DNA of 64,000 nucleotides from NCBI GenBank assembly GCA_003539625.1, contig DPOU01000024.1:44797-108796 (forward strand), written 5' to 3'. Shown piece by piece: positions 25,879 through 34,951 of the stretch. The DNA is from Acholeplasmatales bacterium (lineage in GTDB: Bacteria > Bacillota_I > Bacilli_A > ML615J-28 > CAG-313). The first letter of the stretch is position 1, and each line of letters opens with the position of its first letter. Position numbers and translations under genes: made by a program. The notes under the pieces are model-generated. The model saw only the letters and a program-made list of their open reading frames with translations, was not told where the DNA came from and searched no databases.

Positions 25879-28350
25879 ATGAAGACACGTAAAACTGTCA
25901 GAGTAATTATTCTTACCATCGTTATTATTGTATCTGCTTATTTCACAATTGTAACGGGTCAAAATATTCAATTAGACAATAAACTATTGTACATCCCTAT
26001 TGTAGTATTCATAATTTCACTTGCCTTATTAATATCAGGCATAATTAATTCTCGATATACTATAAAAACTAAAAGTTTAGAAAACCGCTTAGAAATGTGG
26101 AATTCAATAACATACAAGGTAAAAAAAGCCGGTGAAACAGCTTTTAATAAACTACCAATAGGTATAGTAGTAATTGATAAGGATTCAAAAATCGTATGGG
26201 CTAACCCAAATGCTAGAACCATATTTATGAGTCCACTTGAACATATTTATTTAAAAGATATAGCATCAAATTTATATAATAAATTAATGAATGCTCGAAA
26301 AGAATTAAATGAAATAACTGAAGGTCAAAAGATAACTTACAAAGAAAACATATATGGCAAAATCTATTATGTAGAATATCTAGTTAAATTTGATGTAATT
26401 TATTTTACTGATATTACTGAATATGAAAACTTACAAACTAAGTATTATAATAGAACTGAAGTATTAGGCTATATAAATATCGATAACTTAGAAGAAACTT
26501 TACAAGAATTTGACGTTCAAACAAGAGCTGAATATGAAGGTAAAATCGTTGGTGCTCTTGCTAAATGGGCTACTGAAAATGGAGCATTTATTCGAGGTCT
26601 TACTTCAACAAGATATATCTTAGTCACAGACCAACAACAATTAGAAAAACTAATTCAGTCTAATTTTTCAATTCTAGATGATATCAAACAAATATTTAAT
26701 ACTTCAAGACTTGCAAGAATTACACTTAGTATGGGTATTGCATGCGATGATGTAAACGTAAATGATTTATCAGAAGAAGCTCAACAACAACTAGAACTTG
26801 CATTAAACCGTGGTGGTGACCAAGTAGTTGTTAAGAAAAATAATGAAACGTTATTCTTTGGTGCTAAAACTGACCCTATTTTAAAAGAATCTAAAGTAGA
26901 AATAAGAGTAAAGAGTGAAGAACTTGAAAATTTAATGCTAACTTCATCAAATATATTTATTATTGGTCATAAAAATATTGATGCGGATGGCTTTGCCGCA
27001 ACAGTAGCAATGTATAAATGGGCTACAAGCTTAGGTAAAGAAGCACACATCATTTATGATGAAAATAGTATAGACTCAACTGTCGCAAGAGTAATGGATA
27101 GCATAAAACGTGAATACGTTGCTTTCTTAGATGCCTTTACTACTTTAAAAGAAATTCCACATTTAATCAATAAAGATAGTTTGTTAATAGTCGTTGATTT
27201 CCAAATAATTTATCAATGTATTGATCAAAAATTATTTAATCGATTTGAAAAAATAGCAATTATTGACCATCACCGTAGAGGTGAGGGGGCAATATCAAGT
27301 CCTAAATTTTATTATAGCCAAGCAGCTGCTTCTTCAACTGTTGAATTAATATTTGAATTAATTTCGTTTGCGAAAGAACCAGTTGAATTTAGTGAATTAG
27401 AAGCAACTTGGATGCTACTTGGTATCGTCGTAGATACAAATAATTTTATCTACCGAACTTCTTCTGCAACATTTGAGGCCGCATCAACACTAAAGAAATA
27501 TGGTGCTGATATGAATGCGGTAAAAGCATACTTAAAAGAAGATGTTAGTGAAAAATTAACTAGACAAGACATTATTCGTAATATGGAAAGATATAAAGAT
27601 GTTGTAGCTATAACATATGCCGATGATGATTTAATTTTAGAGCGTGCTAGTCTTGCAAAAGTTTCTGATGAATTAATTTCAATCTCAGGAATTGAACTTG
27701 CAATTACAATTGGAAGAATCAGTGAAAAACAAGTTGGATTAAGTGCACGTAGTTTGGGTAAAGTAAACTGTCAAGTAATTATGGAAAAAATGGGTGGTGG
27801 TGGTCACTTAAATAATGCGGCTGCCCAACGTAATAATGAAACAGTCCACGAAACGTTAGCAATTTTAAAAGAAAAAATTGATGATTACCTTTTAGAGGAG
27901 GAAAACATGAAGATAATTTTAATAAAAGACTTAAAAGGAAAAGGTAAAAAAGGTGACATAATTGAAGTTGCCGCAGGTTATGGAAATAATTTAGTAAGAA
28001 ATAATACCGCAATTTTAGCTTCACCAGAAAACATGCAAAAATTAGAAGAAGAAAAGAATCAAGCAATGTTAAGAGAAGCTGAACTTGTTCAACAAATGAA
28101 AGAATTAAAAGAAAAAATTGAAAGCACTGAAGTTAAGATTTCTGTTAAAGTTGGTAAAGAAGGAAAATTATTTGGTTCAGTTAGTACAAAACAAATAACT
28201 GACGCAATACAGGCAAAATTAGGCGAAAAAATTGATAAACGTAAAATTGCTTTGGATGGACCAATTAATTCACTTGGAACATACGAAATACCAATTCAAC
28301 TTCATAAAGATGTTATTGCAAAAATAAAATTATTTATAGTAGAAGAATAA
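25879..28350 (+). CDS. gdpP: GdpP c-di-AMP phosphodiesterase fused in frame to ribosomal protein bL9
   Basis: One uninterrupted 823-codon frame. Two N-terminal membrane helices (about 7-27 and 35-55) are followed by a PAS-like domain (about 85-150), a degenerate GGDEF domain ending ALNRGGDQVVVKK (about 175-320), the DHH domain with GHKNIDADG and IIDHHRRGEGA, and DHHA1 with GGGGHLNNAAA. GdpP hydrolyses c-di-AMP at the membrane. From residue 677 the chain continues without a stop into a complete bL9. GdpP homologues normally end near residue 655-660, so the fusion point falls at the natural boundary. Confidence 0.9.
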   Translation: MKTRKTVRVIILTIVIIVSAYFTIVTGQNIQLDNKLLYIPIVVFIISLALLISGIINSRYTIKTKSLENRLEMWNSITYKVKKAGETAFNKLPIGIVVIDKDSKIVWANPNARTIFMSPLEHIYLKDIASNLYNKLMNARKELNEITEGQKITYKENIYGKIYYVEYLVKFDVIYFTDITEYENLQTKYYNRTEVLGYINIDNLEETLQEFDVQTRAEYEGKIVGALAKWATENGAFIRGLTSTRYILVTDQQQLEKLIQSNFSILDDIKQIFNTSRLARITLSMGIACDDVNVNDLSEEAQQQLELALNRGGDQVVVKKNNETLFFGAKTDPILKESKVEIRVKSEELENLMLTSSNIFIIGHKNIDADGFAATVAMYKWATSLGKEAHIIYDENSIDSTVARVMDSIKREYVAFLDAFTTLKEIPHLINKDSLLIVVDFQIIYQCIDQKLFNRFEKIAIIDHHRRGEGAISSPKFYYSQAAASSTVELIFELISFAKEPVEFSELEATWMLLGIVVDTNNFIYRTSSATFEAASTLKKYGADMNAVKAYLKEDVSEKLTRQDIIRNMERYKDVVAITYADDDLILERASLAKVSDELISISGIELAITIGRISEKQVGLSARSLGKVNCQVIMEKMGGGGHLNNAAAQRNNETVHETLAILKEKIDDYLLEEENMKIILIKDLKGKGKKGDIIEVAAGYGNNLVRNNTAILASPENMQKLEEEKNQAMLREAELVQQMKELKEKIESTEVKISVKVGKEGKLFGSVSTKQITDAIQAKLGEKIDKRKIALDGPINSLGTYEIPIQLHKDVIAKIKLFIVEE
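27907..28350 (+). CDS. rplI: 50S ribosomal protein L9 reading frame inside the gdpP fusion (internal start)
   Basis: The ATG at 27907 follows GAGGAGG at ideal spacing, so ribosomes could begin here and make a separate 147-aa bL9 even though the frame is continuous with gdpP. The bL9 signature MKIILIKDLKGKGKKGD and GYGNNLVRN are intact, a long helix links the two domains, and the C-terminal domain is complete. Whether L9 is made free, fused or both cannot be read from the DNA; free L9 is needed for normal 50S assembly in other bacteria. Confidence 0.85.
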   Translation: MKIILIKDLKGKGKKGDIIEVAAGYGNNLVRNNTAILASPENMQKLEEEKNQAMLREAELVQQMKELKEKIESTEVKISVKVGKEGKLFGSVSTKQITDAIQAKLGEKIDKRKIALDGPINSLGTYEIPIQLHKDVIAKIKLFIVEE

Positions 28351-28360
28351 GGAGGTTATT

Positions 28361-29782
28361 ATGGAAGCCCATAATCGTTCTGTACCATATAATAATGATG
28401 CTGAAATGTATGTTATAGGTAGCGTCTTATTAGAAAATAAAATTATGAATAGTTTAGTGGGTAAAATAAATCCTGAAGATTTTTATAATCCCCAAAATTC
28501 AGCTATTTACAAAGCAATGCTAACTCTTTACAATCAATCAGAAAAGATTGAAAGTATGAGTGTATTAGAACAATTAAAACGTGATAAAATATCTAATATT
28601 GAAGAATATAAAAGCTATTTAATCGATATAATTGATTTAGTTCCATCAACATCATCAGTTGGGTTATACATTGACGTTGTTGAAGAAAAAGCCGTTGAAA
28701 GAAGAATACTTGCAAATATGCAAGAGTTATCGAGTGACATATTAACTTCAAAATATGATTTTAATACGGTGTTAGATAGAGCGGAAGATACTATTTTGAA
28801 AGTTATTAAAAAACGTCGTACATCTAACTTTATGACAATGGCTGAAGCAGCTAAAAAAGTCTATGAACAAATTGAAGGATATGTTGGTAATAAATCAGAT
28901 TTAACAGGTTTAAATACAGGTTATCCATTCTTAAATAAAGCAACACTAGGACTTCAAAATGGTGATTTAATGATTCTTGCGGCACGTCCAGCCGTAGGTA
29001 AATCTGCTTTCGCAATTAATTTAGCCCTAAATGTTGCTGCGACTAATAAAGCACATGTTGCCATATTCTCACTTGAAATGAGTATTGAACAATTGATGAT
29101 GAGAATATATAGTTATAAAGCAAATATTGAATTATCAAAAATCAGAAGTGGTAATCTTGAAAGTGATGAATTATTATTATTAGGTGTTGCAAGAGAAGAT
29201 TTATCAAAAATAAACTTACACTTTGATGAAAGTAGTTCTACTAATATTTCAGATATTCGTGCTAAATGTCGTCAGTTAAAACAAGCTGGACAATTAGATT
29301 TTGTAATAATTGACTATTTACAATTAGTAACAACCAGTGATACTAGAGGAAATCGACAAGAAGAAGTTTCTAAAATTTCACGTCAATTAAAAACTCTCGC
29401 AAGAGATTTAGAAGTACCTATTTTAGCCTTATCACAACTTTCACGTAGTATTGAATCACGTGAAGATAAAAGACCAACACTTGCTGACTTACGTGAATCA
29501 GGAAGTATCGAACAAGATGCCGACATGGTAATGTTCTTGTATAGAAGAAGTGATGTTGAAGAACTTGATGAAAATGAAGAACGTGAACGTAAAGAACGTG
29601 AAAAAACTTACCGTGAAATTATTTTATCAATAGCTAAAAACCGTCAAGGTCCACTTGATGATATAGATTATCATTTCTATGGTAACTATTCAAGATATAG
29701 CGAGCAACGTGAGAAAAAACCAGTTATTCGTAAAAGTCGCAAAAAATATGCTCGTACAACTAAGTTAAACAAAGAAGAATAA
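28361..29782 (+). CDS. dnaB: Replicative DNA helicase
   Basis: 473 aa hexameric helicase. The N-terminal primase-interacting domain starts PYNNDAEMYVIGSVL; the RecA-like motor has Walker A ARPAVGKSAFAINLA, Walker B FVIIDYLQL and the RESGSIEQDADMVMFLYR block. It follows rplI by 10 nt, the classical gdpP-rplI-dnaB order of Bacilli. The ribosome site AAGGAGG is strong. Confidence 0.97.
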   Translation: MEAHNRSVPYNNDAEMYVIGSVLLENKIMNSLVGKINPEDFYNPQNSAIYKAMLTLYNQSEKIESMSVLEQLKRDKISNIEEYKSYLIDIIDLVPSTSSVGLYIDVVEEKAVERRILANMQELSSDILTSKYDFNTVLDRAEDTILKVIKKRRTSNFMTMAEAAKKVYEQIEGYVGNKSDLTGLNTGYPFLNKATLGLQNGDLMILAARPAVGKSAFAINLALNVAATNKAHVAIFSLEMSIEQLMMRIYSYKANIELSKIRSGNLESDELLLLGVAREDLSKINLHFDESSSTNISDIRAKCRQLKQAGQLDFVIIDYLQLVTTSDTRGNRQEEVSKISRQLKTLARDLEVPILALSQLSRSIESREDKRPTLADLRESGSIEQDADMVMFLYRRSDVEELDENEERERKEREKTYREIILSIAKNRQGPLDDIDYHFYGNYSRYSEQREKKPVIRKSRKKYARTTKLNKEE

Positions 29783-29800
29783 CTAGAAAGAAAGGTTAAT

Positions 29801-30874
29801 ATGATAGTAGATCGTTTAGAAGTAATTTGTAAACGCTATGAACAAATAGGGGAACAACTTAGTGACCCAAACATTGTGTCAGACATCAAAAAAATGACTG
29901 CACTTTCTAAAGAACAACGTTCACTAGAAAAGGTTGTAGTAAAATATCGTGAATATCAAAAAGTTACTAAAGATATTGCCGATTTAAAAGAGATGGTTAA
30001 TGATTCTGACCCTGAAATTAGAGAAATGGCTGAAATGGAATTAGAAGAAGCTCATGCCCAATTACCAAAGCTTGAGGAAGAATTAAAGATTTTGCTTCTT
30101 CCTAAAGATCCAAATGACGAAAAGAACGTTATCGTAGAAATTAGAGGAGCAGCCGGTGGTGATGAAGGTAATATTTTTGCTGGAGACTTATACCGTATGT
30201 ATTTAAAATATGCGGAAAGTAAGGGTTGGAAAGTTGAAGTTATGGATTCCCTTGCATGTGAGGCTGGAGGATTTTCACAAATTAGCTTTATGATTAGTGG
30301 TGATTCTGTATACTCATTCTTGAAATATGAATCAGGTAGTCACCGTGTTCAAAGAGTTCCATCAACTGAATCAGCAGGCCGTATTCACACTTCTACCGCA
30401 ACCGTTCTTGTTATGCCAGAAGCTGAAGAACTTGAAGTAGATTTGGATATGAATGATGTAAGAATTGATACATTCTGTGCATCAGGTCCAGGTGGACAAT
30501 GTGTAAATACTACTAAGTCCGCAATTCGTGTAACTCATATTCCTACCGGAATTGTAGTTTCATGTCAAGATGGAAAGAGCCAACACGAAAACAAAGCAAG
30601 TGCTTTAAAGGTATTACGTGCAAGATTATATGATCATATGTTACAAGAAAAAGAAGCTCTTGAAGGCGAAGAACGTAAAGCAAAAATTGGTCATGGCGAT
30701 CGTAGTGAAAAAATTAGAACCTATAATTACCCTCAAAATCGTCTAACAGATCACAGAATTGGCTACACAGTTCAACAATTAGATCGCATTATGGAAGGTA
30801 AATTAGATGGTGTTATTGAAGCTCTAATTTCTTTTGAACAAAAAAAGGCATTAAGTGTCAATAATGAGGAATAA
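29801..30874 (+). CDS. prfA: Peptide chain release factor 1
   Basis: 357 aa. The catalytic GGQ is in ASGPGGQCVNTTKSA and the codon-recognition region lies before REIRGAAGGDE-like sequence. The RF1 tail is intact. An RF2 gene is not in the window. Begins the Bacillus-like prfA-prmC-tsaC-spoIIR-rpiB-atp gene order. Confidence 0.96.
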   Translation: MIVDRLEVICKRYEQIGEQLSDPNIVSDIKKMTALSKEQRSLEKVVVKYREYQKVTKDIADLKEMVNDSDPEIREMAEMELEEAHAQLPKLEEELKILLLPKDPNDEKNVIVEIRGAAGGDEGNIFAGDLYRMYLKYAESKGWKVEVMDSLACEAGGFSQISFMISGDSVYSFLKYESGSHRVQRVPSTESAGRIHTSTATVLVMPEAEELEVDLDMNDVRIDTFCASGPGGQCVNTTKSAIRVTHIPTGIVVSCQDGKSQHENKASALKVLRARLYDHMLQEKEALEGEERKAKIGHGDRSEKIRTYNYPQNRLTDHRIGYTVQQLDRIMEGKLDGVIEALISFEQKKALSVNNEE

Positions 30875-30912
30875 AACAACTAAATAATGAATAAAAAAAA
30901 GTGGTGATAAAA

Positions 30913-32019
30913 ATGCCACTTTTTATTTATACAGATAGTATAGAAAAAAATGTCGATGAAATAAGAAAATATACAAATAGAAAAATAATTGCGGTGATGA
31001 AAAGCAACGCTTACGAATTAGGTAGTAAAAAAATAATTCCTATTTTAAGAAAAAAAGGAGTAGATTTTTTTGCTTTTGAAAAATGCAAGGAATATTTTGA
31101 AAACATTGAAGTTTGTAAAAATACTAATGTTTTAATAATGGAAAGTATACCAACTAATAAAATACTGAAGATTAACAATAAAAATGTGAGAATATCAATT
31201 AATTCTTGTTTAGATGCTTTCTACATAAGAAATCTTGAAATACCTTTAAAAGTCCATCTTCGAATTGATTCAGGAATGAACAGATTAGGATTACAAACGA
31301 TTGAAGAAGTAAAATGGGTATTAAATATTTTAAAAAAGAATAAAAATATTGAAATAGAAGGAATCTATACACATTTTTCTTCAGATGTCTATGAAAATAA
31401 ATATTTTGAAAAGCAATATGAAACTTTTAAAAAATTCTTACAATTAGATAAATTTAAAATTATTCATGCTAATGCAACAAAAACACTAAATCATAAACTA
31501 ATTGGTAATTATGTAAGAGTAGGTATGGGATTATATGGTTATCATCAACCATTTATAAAATTAACTCCTACGATTAGTTACAATGTAAGACCTTGTAGTT
31601 TGTTTTATCCTAAGAAAAACAAAAAAGTTGGTTATAGCCAAAAATATGTAAAGCAAAAAATAGGAGTTATTCCTATCGGATATCATGACATAGATTTAAC
31701 TAATATGTCAAAAATCTATTATAAAGGTAAAACTTTACCTTTAATTGGCACAAGTTGTATGAATCATACTCACTTTAAGGCCAATGATGAAATTAATTAT
31801 CTAAGTTGGTTGTCGATTTTTCCAACTAATGGTATAATAAATATAGCAAATGATTATAATTGGTACAAAATACTAGCATCACTAAGAGTTGTTCCCAAGA
31901 GTTATATAAGGAGAAATAATTATGACATTCCAAAAGTATTTAAATATTCAAAAGAAAAGGGCTCAAGAGTATTCGCTAGAATCAGAAGCAATCAAATTAC
32001 TCGTATTAGAATTATCTAA
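30913..32019 (+). CDS. Alanine-racemase-family PLP enzyme
   Basis: Start taken at the ATG at 30913, preceded by GTGGTGAT, rather than the GTG at 30901. PLP-lysine motif IIAVMKSNAYELG, the RIDSGMNRLG barrel segment and the VGYSQKY tyrosine region resemble Alr (which makes D-Ala for the wall). Several segments diverge from canonical Alr (for example NAYELG against DAYGHG), so another amino-acid racemase is possible. The natural C-terminus would be near residue 335; the frame runs on and overlaps prmC by 98 nt. Confidence 0.8.
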   Translation: MPLFIYTDSIEKNVDEIRKYTNRKIIAVMKSNAYELGSKKIIPILRKKGVDFFAFEKCKEYFENIEVCKNTNVLIMESIPTNKILKINNKNVRISINSCLDAFYIRNLEIPLKVHLRIDSGMNRLGLQTIEEVKWVLNILKKNKNIEIEGIYTHFSSDVYENKYFEKQYETFKKFLQLDKFKIIHANATKTLNHKLIGNYVRVGMGLYGYHQPFIKLTPTISYNVRPCSLFYPKKNKKVGYSQKYVKQKIGVIPIGYHDIDLTNMSKIYYKGKTLPLIGTSCMNHTHFKANDEINYLSWLSIFPTNGIINIANDYNWYKILASLRVVPKSYIRRNNYDIPKVFKYSKEKGSRVFARIRSNQITRIRII

Positions 32020-32770
32020 TATGGATGGGGCAACTTTCTTTGCTAATTTAAACAAAGAAATACCTGATGATTTAAAAGAAACATTAGACAAAGCAATTGA
32101 TAAATACTTAATCGAAAAAATACCGGTACAACATATAATAGGTTATTCATACTTTTATGGTTACAAGATGAAAGTAAGCGATCAAGTACTAATTCCTCGA
32201 CCAGAAACTGAAGAACTAGTAGGTTACGTGTTACAATCCTATGACGAAGTGTTTGATGGCAAAAAGGTTGATTTAGTTGATGTTGGAACAGGTAGTGGCG
32301 CAATCGCAATAGCACTTTGTAAGGAAGAACCTGCTTTTAGGGTTAAAGCTACTGACATATCAGAAACAGCTCTAGAAGTTGCCAAAGAAAATGCCAAGCA
32401 AAATGATGCGCAAATTGAATTTTTAGTTGGTGATATGCTTGAACCATTAATAGCTAATAAGTACCGATTTGATATTCTAGTATCAAATCCTCCCTATATA
32501 CCAGATGATGAATATGTAGAAGATATTGTAAAAAACAATGAACCAAGTGTTGCTTTATTTGGTGGTAAAGATGGAATGCATTTTTATGAAATTATTTTAA
32601 GAGATGCTAGTAAGGTTCTTAATCCAACAAATGTAATCGCATTTGAGCATAGTTATAGTAAAAAAAATGAAATGGTTGAACTTGCAAAAAAATATTTCCC
32701 AAAATCAGAAATTACTTCAATCAAAGATTTAAATGGAAAGGATCGCTTTACAATTATTGTAAATAGATAA
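31922..32770 (+). CDS. prmC: Release factor glutamine methyltransferase
   Basis: Methylates the GGQ glutamine of release factors. SAM-binding motif DVGTGSGAIAIAL and the catalytic SNPPYIP are present, as is the substrate loop IPRPETEELV. The ATG at 31922 follows AAGGAGAAATAATT, a clear ribosome site inside the preceding gene. 282 aa is normal. It is close to its substrate gene prfA. Confidence 0.95.
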   Translation: MTFQKYLNIQKKRAQEYSLESEAIKLLVLELSNMDGATFFANLNKEIPDDLKETLDKAIDKYLIEKIPVQHIIGYSYFYGYKMKVSDQVLIPRPETEELVGYVLQSYDEVFDGKKVDLVDVGTGSGAIAIALCKEEPAFRVKATDISETALEVAKENAKQNDAQIEFLVGDMLEPLIANKYRFDILVSNPPYIPDDEYVEDIVKNNEPSVALFGGKDGMHFYEIILRDASKVLNPTNVIAFEHSYSKKNEMVELAKKYFPKSEITSIKDLNGKDRFTIIVNR

Positions 32771-32772
32771 TT

Positions 32773-33348
32773 ATGAGAATAAATACATTTAATAACGTAA
32801 ATAAACTTACTCTAAAAGGGAAAATAATTGCTTTCCCAACTGATACAGTATATGGTATCGGGGCATTAATAGATGATGAAGTAGCAATCAAAAAAATTTA
32901 CAATTTGAAAAAAAGAAATTTAAATAAACCACTTGCGGTACTTGCGGCAAGCATAGATGATATCTTACCATATGTAGAAGAAATTAGACCAAATGTAAAA
33001 ATATTGATGGAAAAATATTGGCCGGGAGCTTTAACAATCATATTTAAAAAGTCAGCCAAGACGTCACCATCTGTAACTTGTGGCTTAGATACTATTGGCT
33101 TTAGAATTCCCAATGATGAAACTGCCTTAGAAATTCTAAAAAAAGTTGGTCCAATTGCAACTACAAGCATTAATATTAGTGGTCAACCTCCTCTGAATGA
33201 TTATCACGAAATTGAAAAAGAATTTGGTGATGAGATTGATTATCTATTTGAAAAAGAAGTAAAATCTTCAAATGTATCTTCAACGGTAATTGACTGTACT
33301 AGTGAAGATATTAAAGTATTAAGACAAGGTGAAATTATAATAAAATAG
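32773..33348 (+). CDS. tsaC: Threonylcarbamoyl-AMP synthase (TsaC/YrdC domain only)
   Basis: Makes L-threonylcarbamoyladenylate for the t6A37 tRNA modification. Motifs AFPTDTVYGIGA, KKRNLNKPLAVL and TTSINISGQPP are intact. At 191 aa it has only the YrdC domain and lacks the C-terminal Sua5 extension common in Bacilli. It starts 2 nt after prmC with no visible Shine-Dalgarno, which suggests translational coupling. Confidence 0.93.
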   Translation: MRINTFNNVNKLTLKGKIIAFPTDTVYGIGALIDDEVAIKKIYNLKKRNLNKPLAVLAASIDDILPYVEEIRPNVKILMEKYWPGALTIIFKKSAKTSPSVTCGLDTIGFRIPNDETALEILKKVGPIATTSINISGQPPLNDYHEIEKEFGDEIDYLFEKEVKSSNVSSTVIDCTSEDIKVLRQGEIIIK

Positions 33349-33352
33349 TAGA

Positions 33353-33382
33353 GTATAAACTGGAAAAAAATGGGCATAAATA
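33353..33382 (+). promoter_or_regulatory. Sigma-F-type promoter of spoIIR
   Basis: GTATA (33353-33357), a 15-bp spacer and GGCATAAATA (33373-33382). The -10 differs at one fixed position from the sigma F pattern GGnRAnAnTw. Confidence 0.65.
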
Positions 33383-33397
33383 AAAGTGGTGATAAAA

Positions 33398-33871
33398 ATG
33401 AAAAAGTTTTTAAGAATTGCTTTAACAATATGCCTATCTTTTTTTTATGTAATTTTTTTGTTTGGTTGTGAACAAAAAAGTGAAATGCGACTTAGAATTT
33501 TAGCTTCTTCCAATAGTGAAGAAGATCAAAAAATAAAATTAGAAGTAAAAGAAATAGTTTATAACTATTTAAAAACAAATAATAAATTAAATGGTAATAA
33601 TATAGACATTGAAGATTTAGAAAGTTATTTAAATCAACAATTTAAAAATAATGACATAAAAGTGACTCATGAAAAGGTTAAATATGAAGCAAAAGCATAT
33701 GAAGAAAAAATAATTCAAGCTGGTTACTATGATACAATACTAATAACAATTGATGAGGGAAAGGGAAAAAACTTTTGGACTTTGTTATATCCTGAATTCT
33801 TTGATATATCATTTGATGGCGAAAATGAAATAGAGTATCATAGCTATTTTTATGATTTGTTTCATAACTAA
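33398..33871 (+). CDS. spoIIR: Stage II sporulation protein R
   Basis: The forespore-secreted signal that makes SpoIIGA process pro-sigma E in the mother cell. Start at the ATG at 33398 after GTGGTGAT. The N-terminus is a signal helix ending near FLFGC, which could be a lipobox. The family pattern is clear: RLRILASSNSEEDQKIKLEV, then GYYDTILITIDEGKGKNFWT and LLYPEFF. 157 aa from this start is in the family range. Same position as in the Bacillus prfA-atp region. Confidence 0.9.
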   Translation: MKKFLRIALTICLSFFYVIFLFGCEQKSEMRLRILASSNSEEDQKIKLEVKEIVYNYLKTNNKLNGNNIDIEDLESYLNQQFKNNDIKVTHEKVKYEAKAYEEKIIQAGYYDTILITIDEGKGKNFWTLLYPEFFDISFDGENEIEYHSYFYDLFHN

Positions 33872-33916
33872 TATTCTAAATATCAGTATTAACGCATAAA
33901 ATATATTGGTGATTTT

Positions 33917-34354
33917 ATGCAAGAATTAGAAGTAATCGTAGTTGAACAAGATTCTAATATAGCTAATAAAATAATGACTTTTTTAAAATCTATCGATACT
34001 ATTGCAAGTGTAGAAGAAAACTTAATTACAAATGGTGTTGCTTTAAAACAAGAAGAGGATATTGTTGGTTTTATTACCTATGAAGAATATTCAGAATATG
34101 GGCTAATAAGATATTTTATATTTCAAAAACAAATAGCACTTGGAAAAGTAATTGAAATGTTTGATAGTCTATGTGACGTCGCAAGATTAAGAGAACTTGC
34201 TGGATTAATTTCAATAGGTAAAAATCAAGAAGTTATTGATTTATTTGAAAGTTTAGGGTTTAACAAAATTGACAAAGAAAATTTCTTAGTTGGCGGGAAA
34301 ACTGTCTATGGTACAGACTTAGAAAATGCTACAATTCTATTACACAAACTTTAA
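33917..34354 (+). CDS. GNAT-like protein (YwlB position)
   Basis: 145 aa. A degenerate GNAT fold is suggested by GFITYEEYSEYGLIRYF (beta strands 2-4) and the C-terminal ...LFESLGF pattern typical of acetyltransferases, but the acetyl-CoA P-loop is poor. The Bacillus gene ywlB, a GNAT protein, sits in the same spoIIR-tsaC neighbourhood, so orthology is plausible. The function is unknown. Confidence 0.55.
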   Translation: MQELEVIVVEQDSNIANKIMTFLKSIDTIASVEENLITNGVALKQEEDIVGFITYEEYSEYGLIRYFIFQKQIALGKVIEMFDSLCDVARLRELAGLISIGKNQEVIDLFESLGFNKIDKENFLVGGKTVYGTDLENATILLHKL

Positions 34355-34382
34355 AAAGAGATTTGACCAAATCTCTTTTTTT
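34355..34382 (+). terminator. Rho-independent terminator
   Basis: An 8-bp perfect stem AGAGATTT/AAATCTCT with a GACC loop and a long T run. Confidence 0.92.
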
Positions 34383-34442
34383 AATGTGCCAAATTATAAA
34401 AGTAGATTCTAATTTTTTAATAGTAAAAATGAAAGCATAAAT

Positions 34443-34471
34443 TTGAAAAATATTTAGAATTATGTTATAAT
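34443..34471 (+). promoter_or_regulatory. Promoter of the rpiB-atp operon
   Basis: TTGAAA (34443-34448), a 17-bp spacer and TATAAT (34466-34471) with an extended TGT motif. No promoter of similar quality is seen before atpB, so it probably drives the whole ATP synthase operon. Confidence 0.78.
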
Positions 34472-34495
34472 ATTCAAGGTAAAGGAGTGAGTTTT

Positions 34496-34951
34496 ATGCG
34501 AATTGCTATTGGTTCAGATCATGCAGGATATGAATTAAAATGTCAATTAGTAAATTACTTGCAACATAATAATGTAGAAGTTCATGATATGGGTACTTTC
34601 AATCAAGATTCCGTTGATTACCCAGATTATGCGGTGCAAGTATGTCAAACGTTAGCTAGAGATAATAGCGACTTTGGTATTCTTATTTGTTATACTGGTA
34701 TAGGTATGTGTATGGCGGCAAATAAATTCAAAGGTATTAGAGCTGCTCTTGTTGATAACATTGACAATGCAAAATTGACTAGAGAGCACAATGATGCCAA
34801 TGTTTTATGTATGGGTGCTAAAGATGTTGATTTAGAATTGGCTAAAAAAATAGTAAATGTATTCTTAAGTTCAAGATTCCTAGGAGGAAGACATGAACGA
34901 AGAGTTGAAAAAATAATGAACATTGAGCGAAATGAAAAAAAAGAAAGATAA
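34496..34951 (+). CDS. rpiB: Ribose-5-phosphate isomerase B
   Basis: Interconverts ribose-5-P and ribulose-5-P. The N-terminus MRIAIGSDHAGYELK, catalytic Cys region GILICYTGIGMCMAANK and REHNDANVL are those of RpiB/LacAB. The ATG at 34496 is preferred over GTG at 34487 because AAGGAG lies at proper distance. It overlaps the next gene by 20 nt. Confidence 0.95.
   Translation: MRIAIGSDHAGYELKCQLVNYLQHNNVEVHDMGTFNQDSVDYPDYAVQVCQTLARDNSDFGILICYTGIGMCMAANKFKGIRAALVDNIDNAKLTREHNDANVLCMGAKDVDLELAKKIVNVFLSSRFLGGRHERRVEKIMNIERNEKKER

Noticed and set aside
27779..28066. Minus-strand ORF of 95 codons opposite the gdpP-rplI junction
   Set aside because: Leu/Phe-rich antisense shadow of conserved DHHA1 and L9 sequence.
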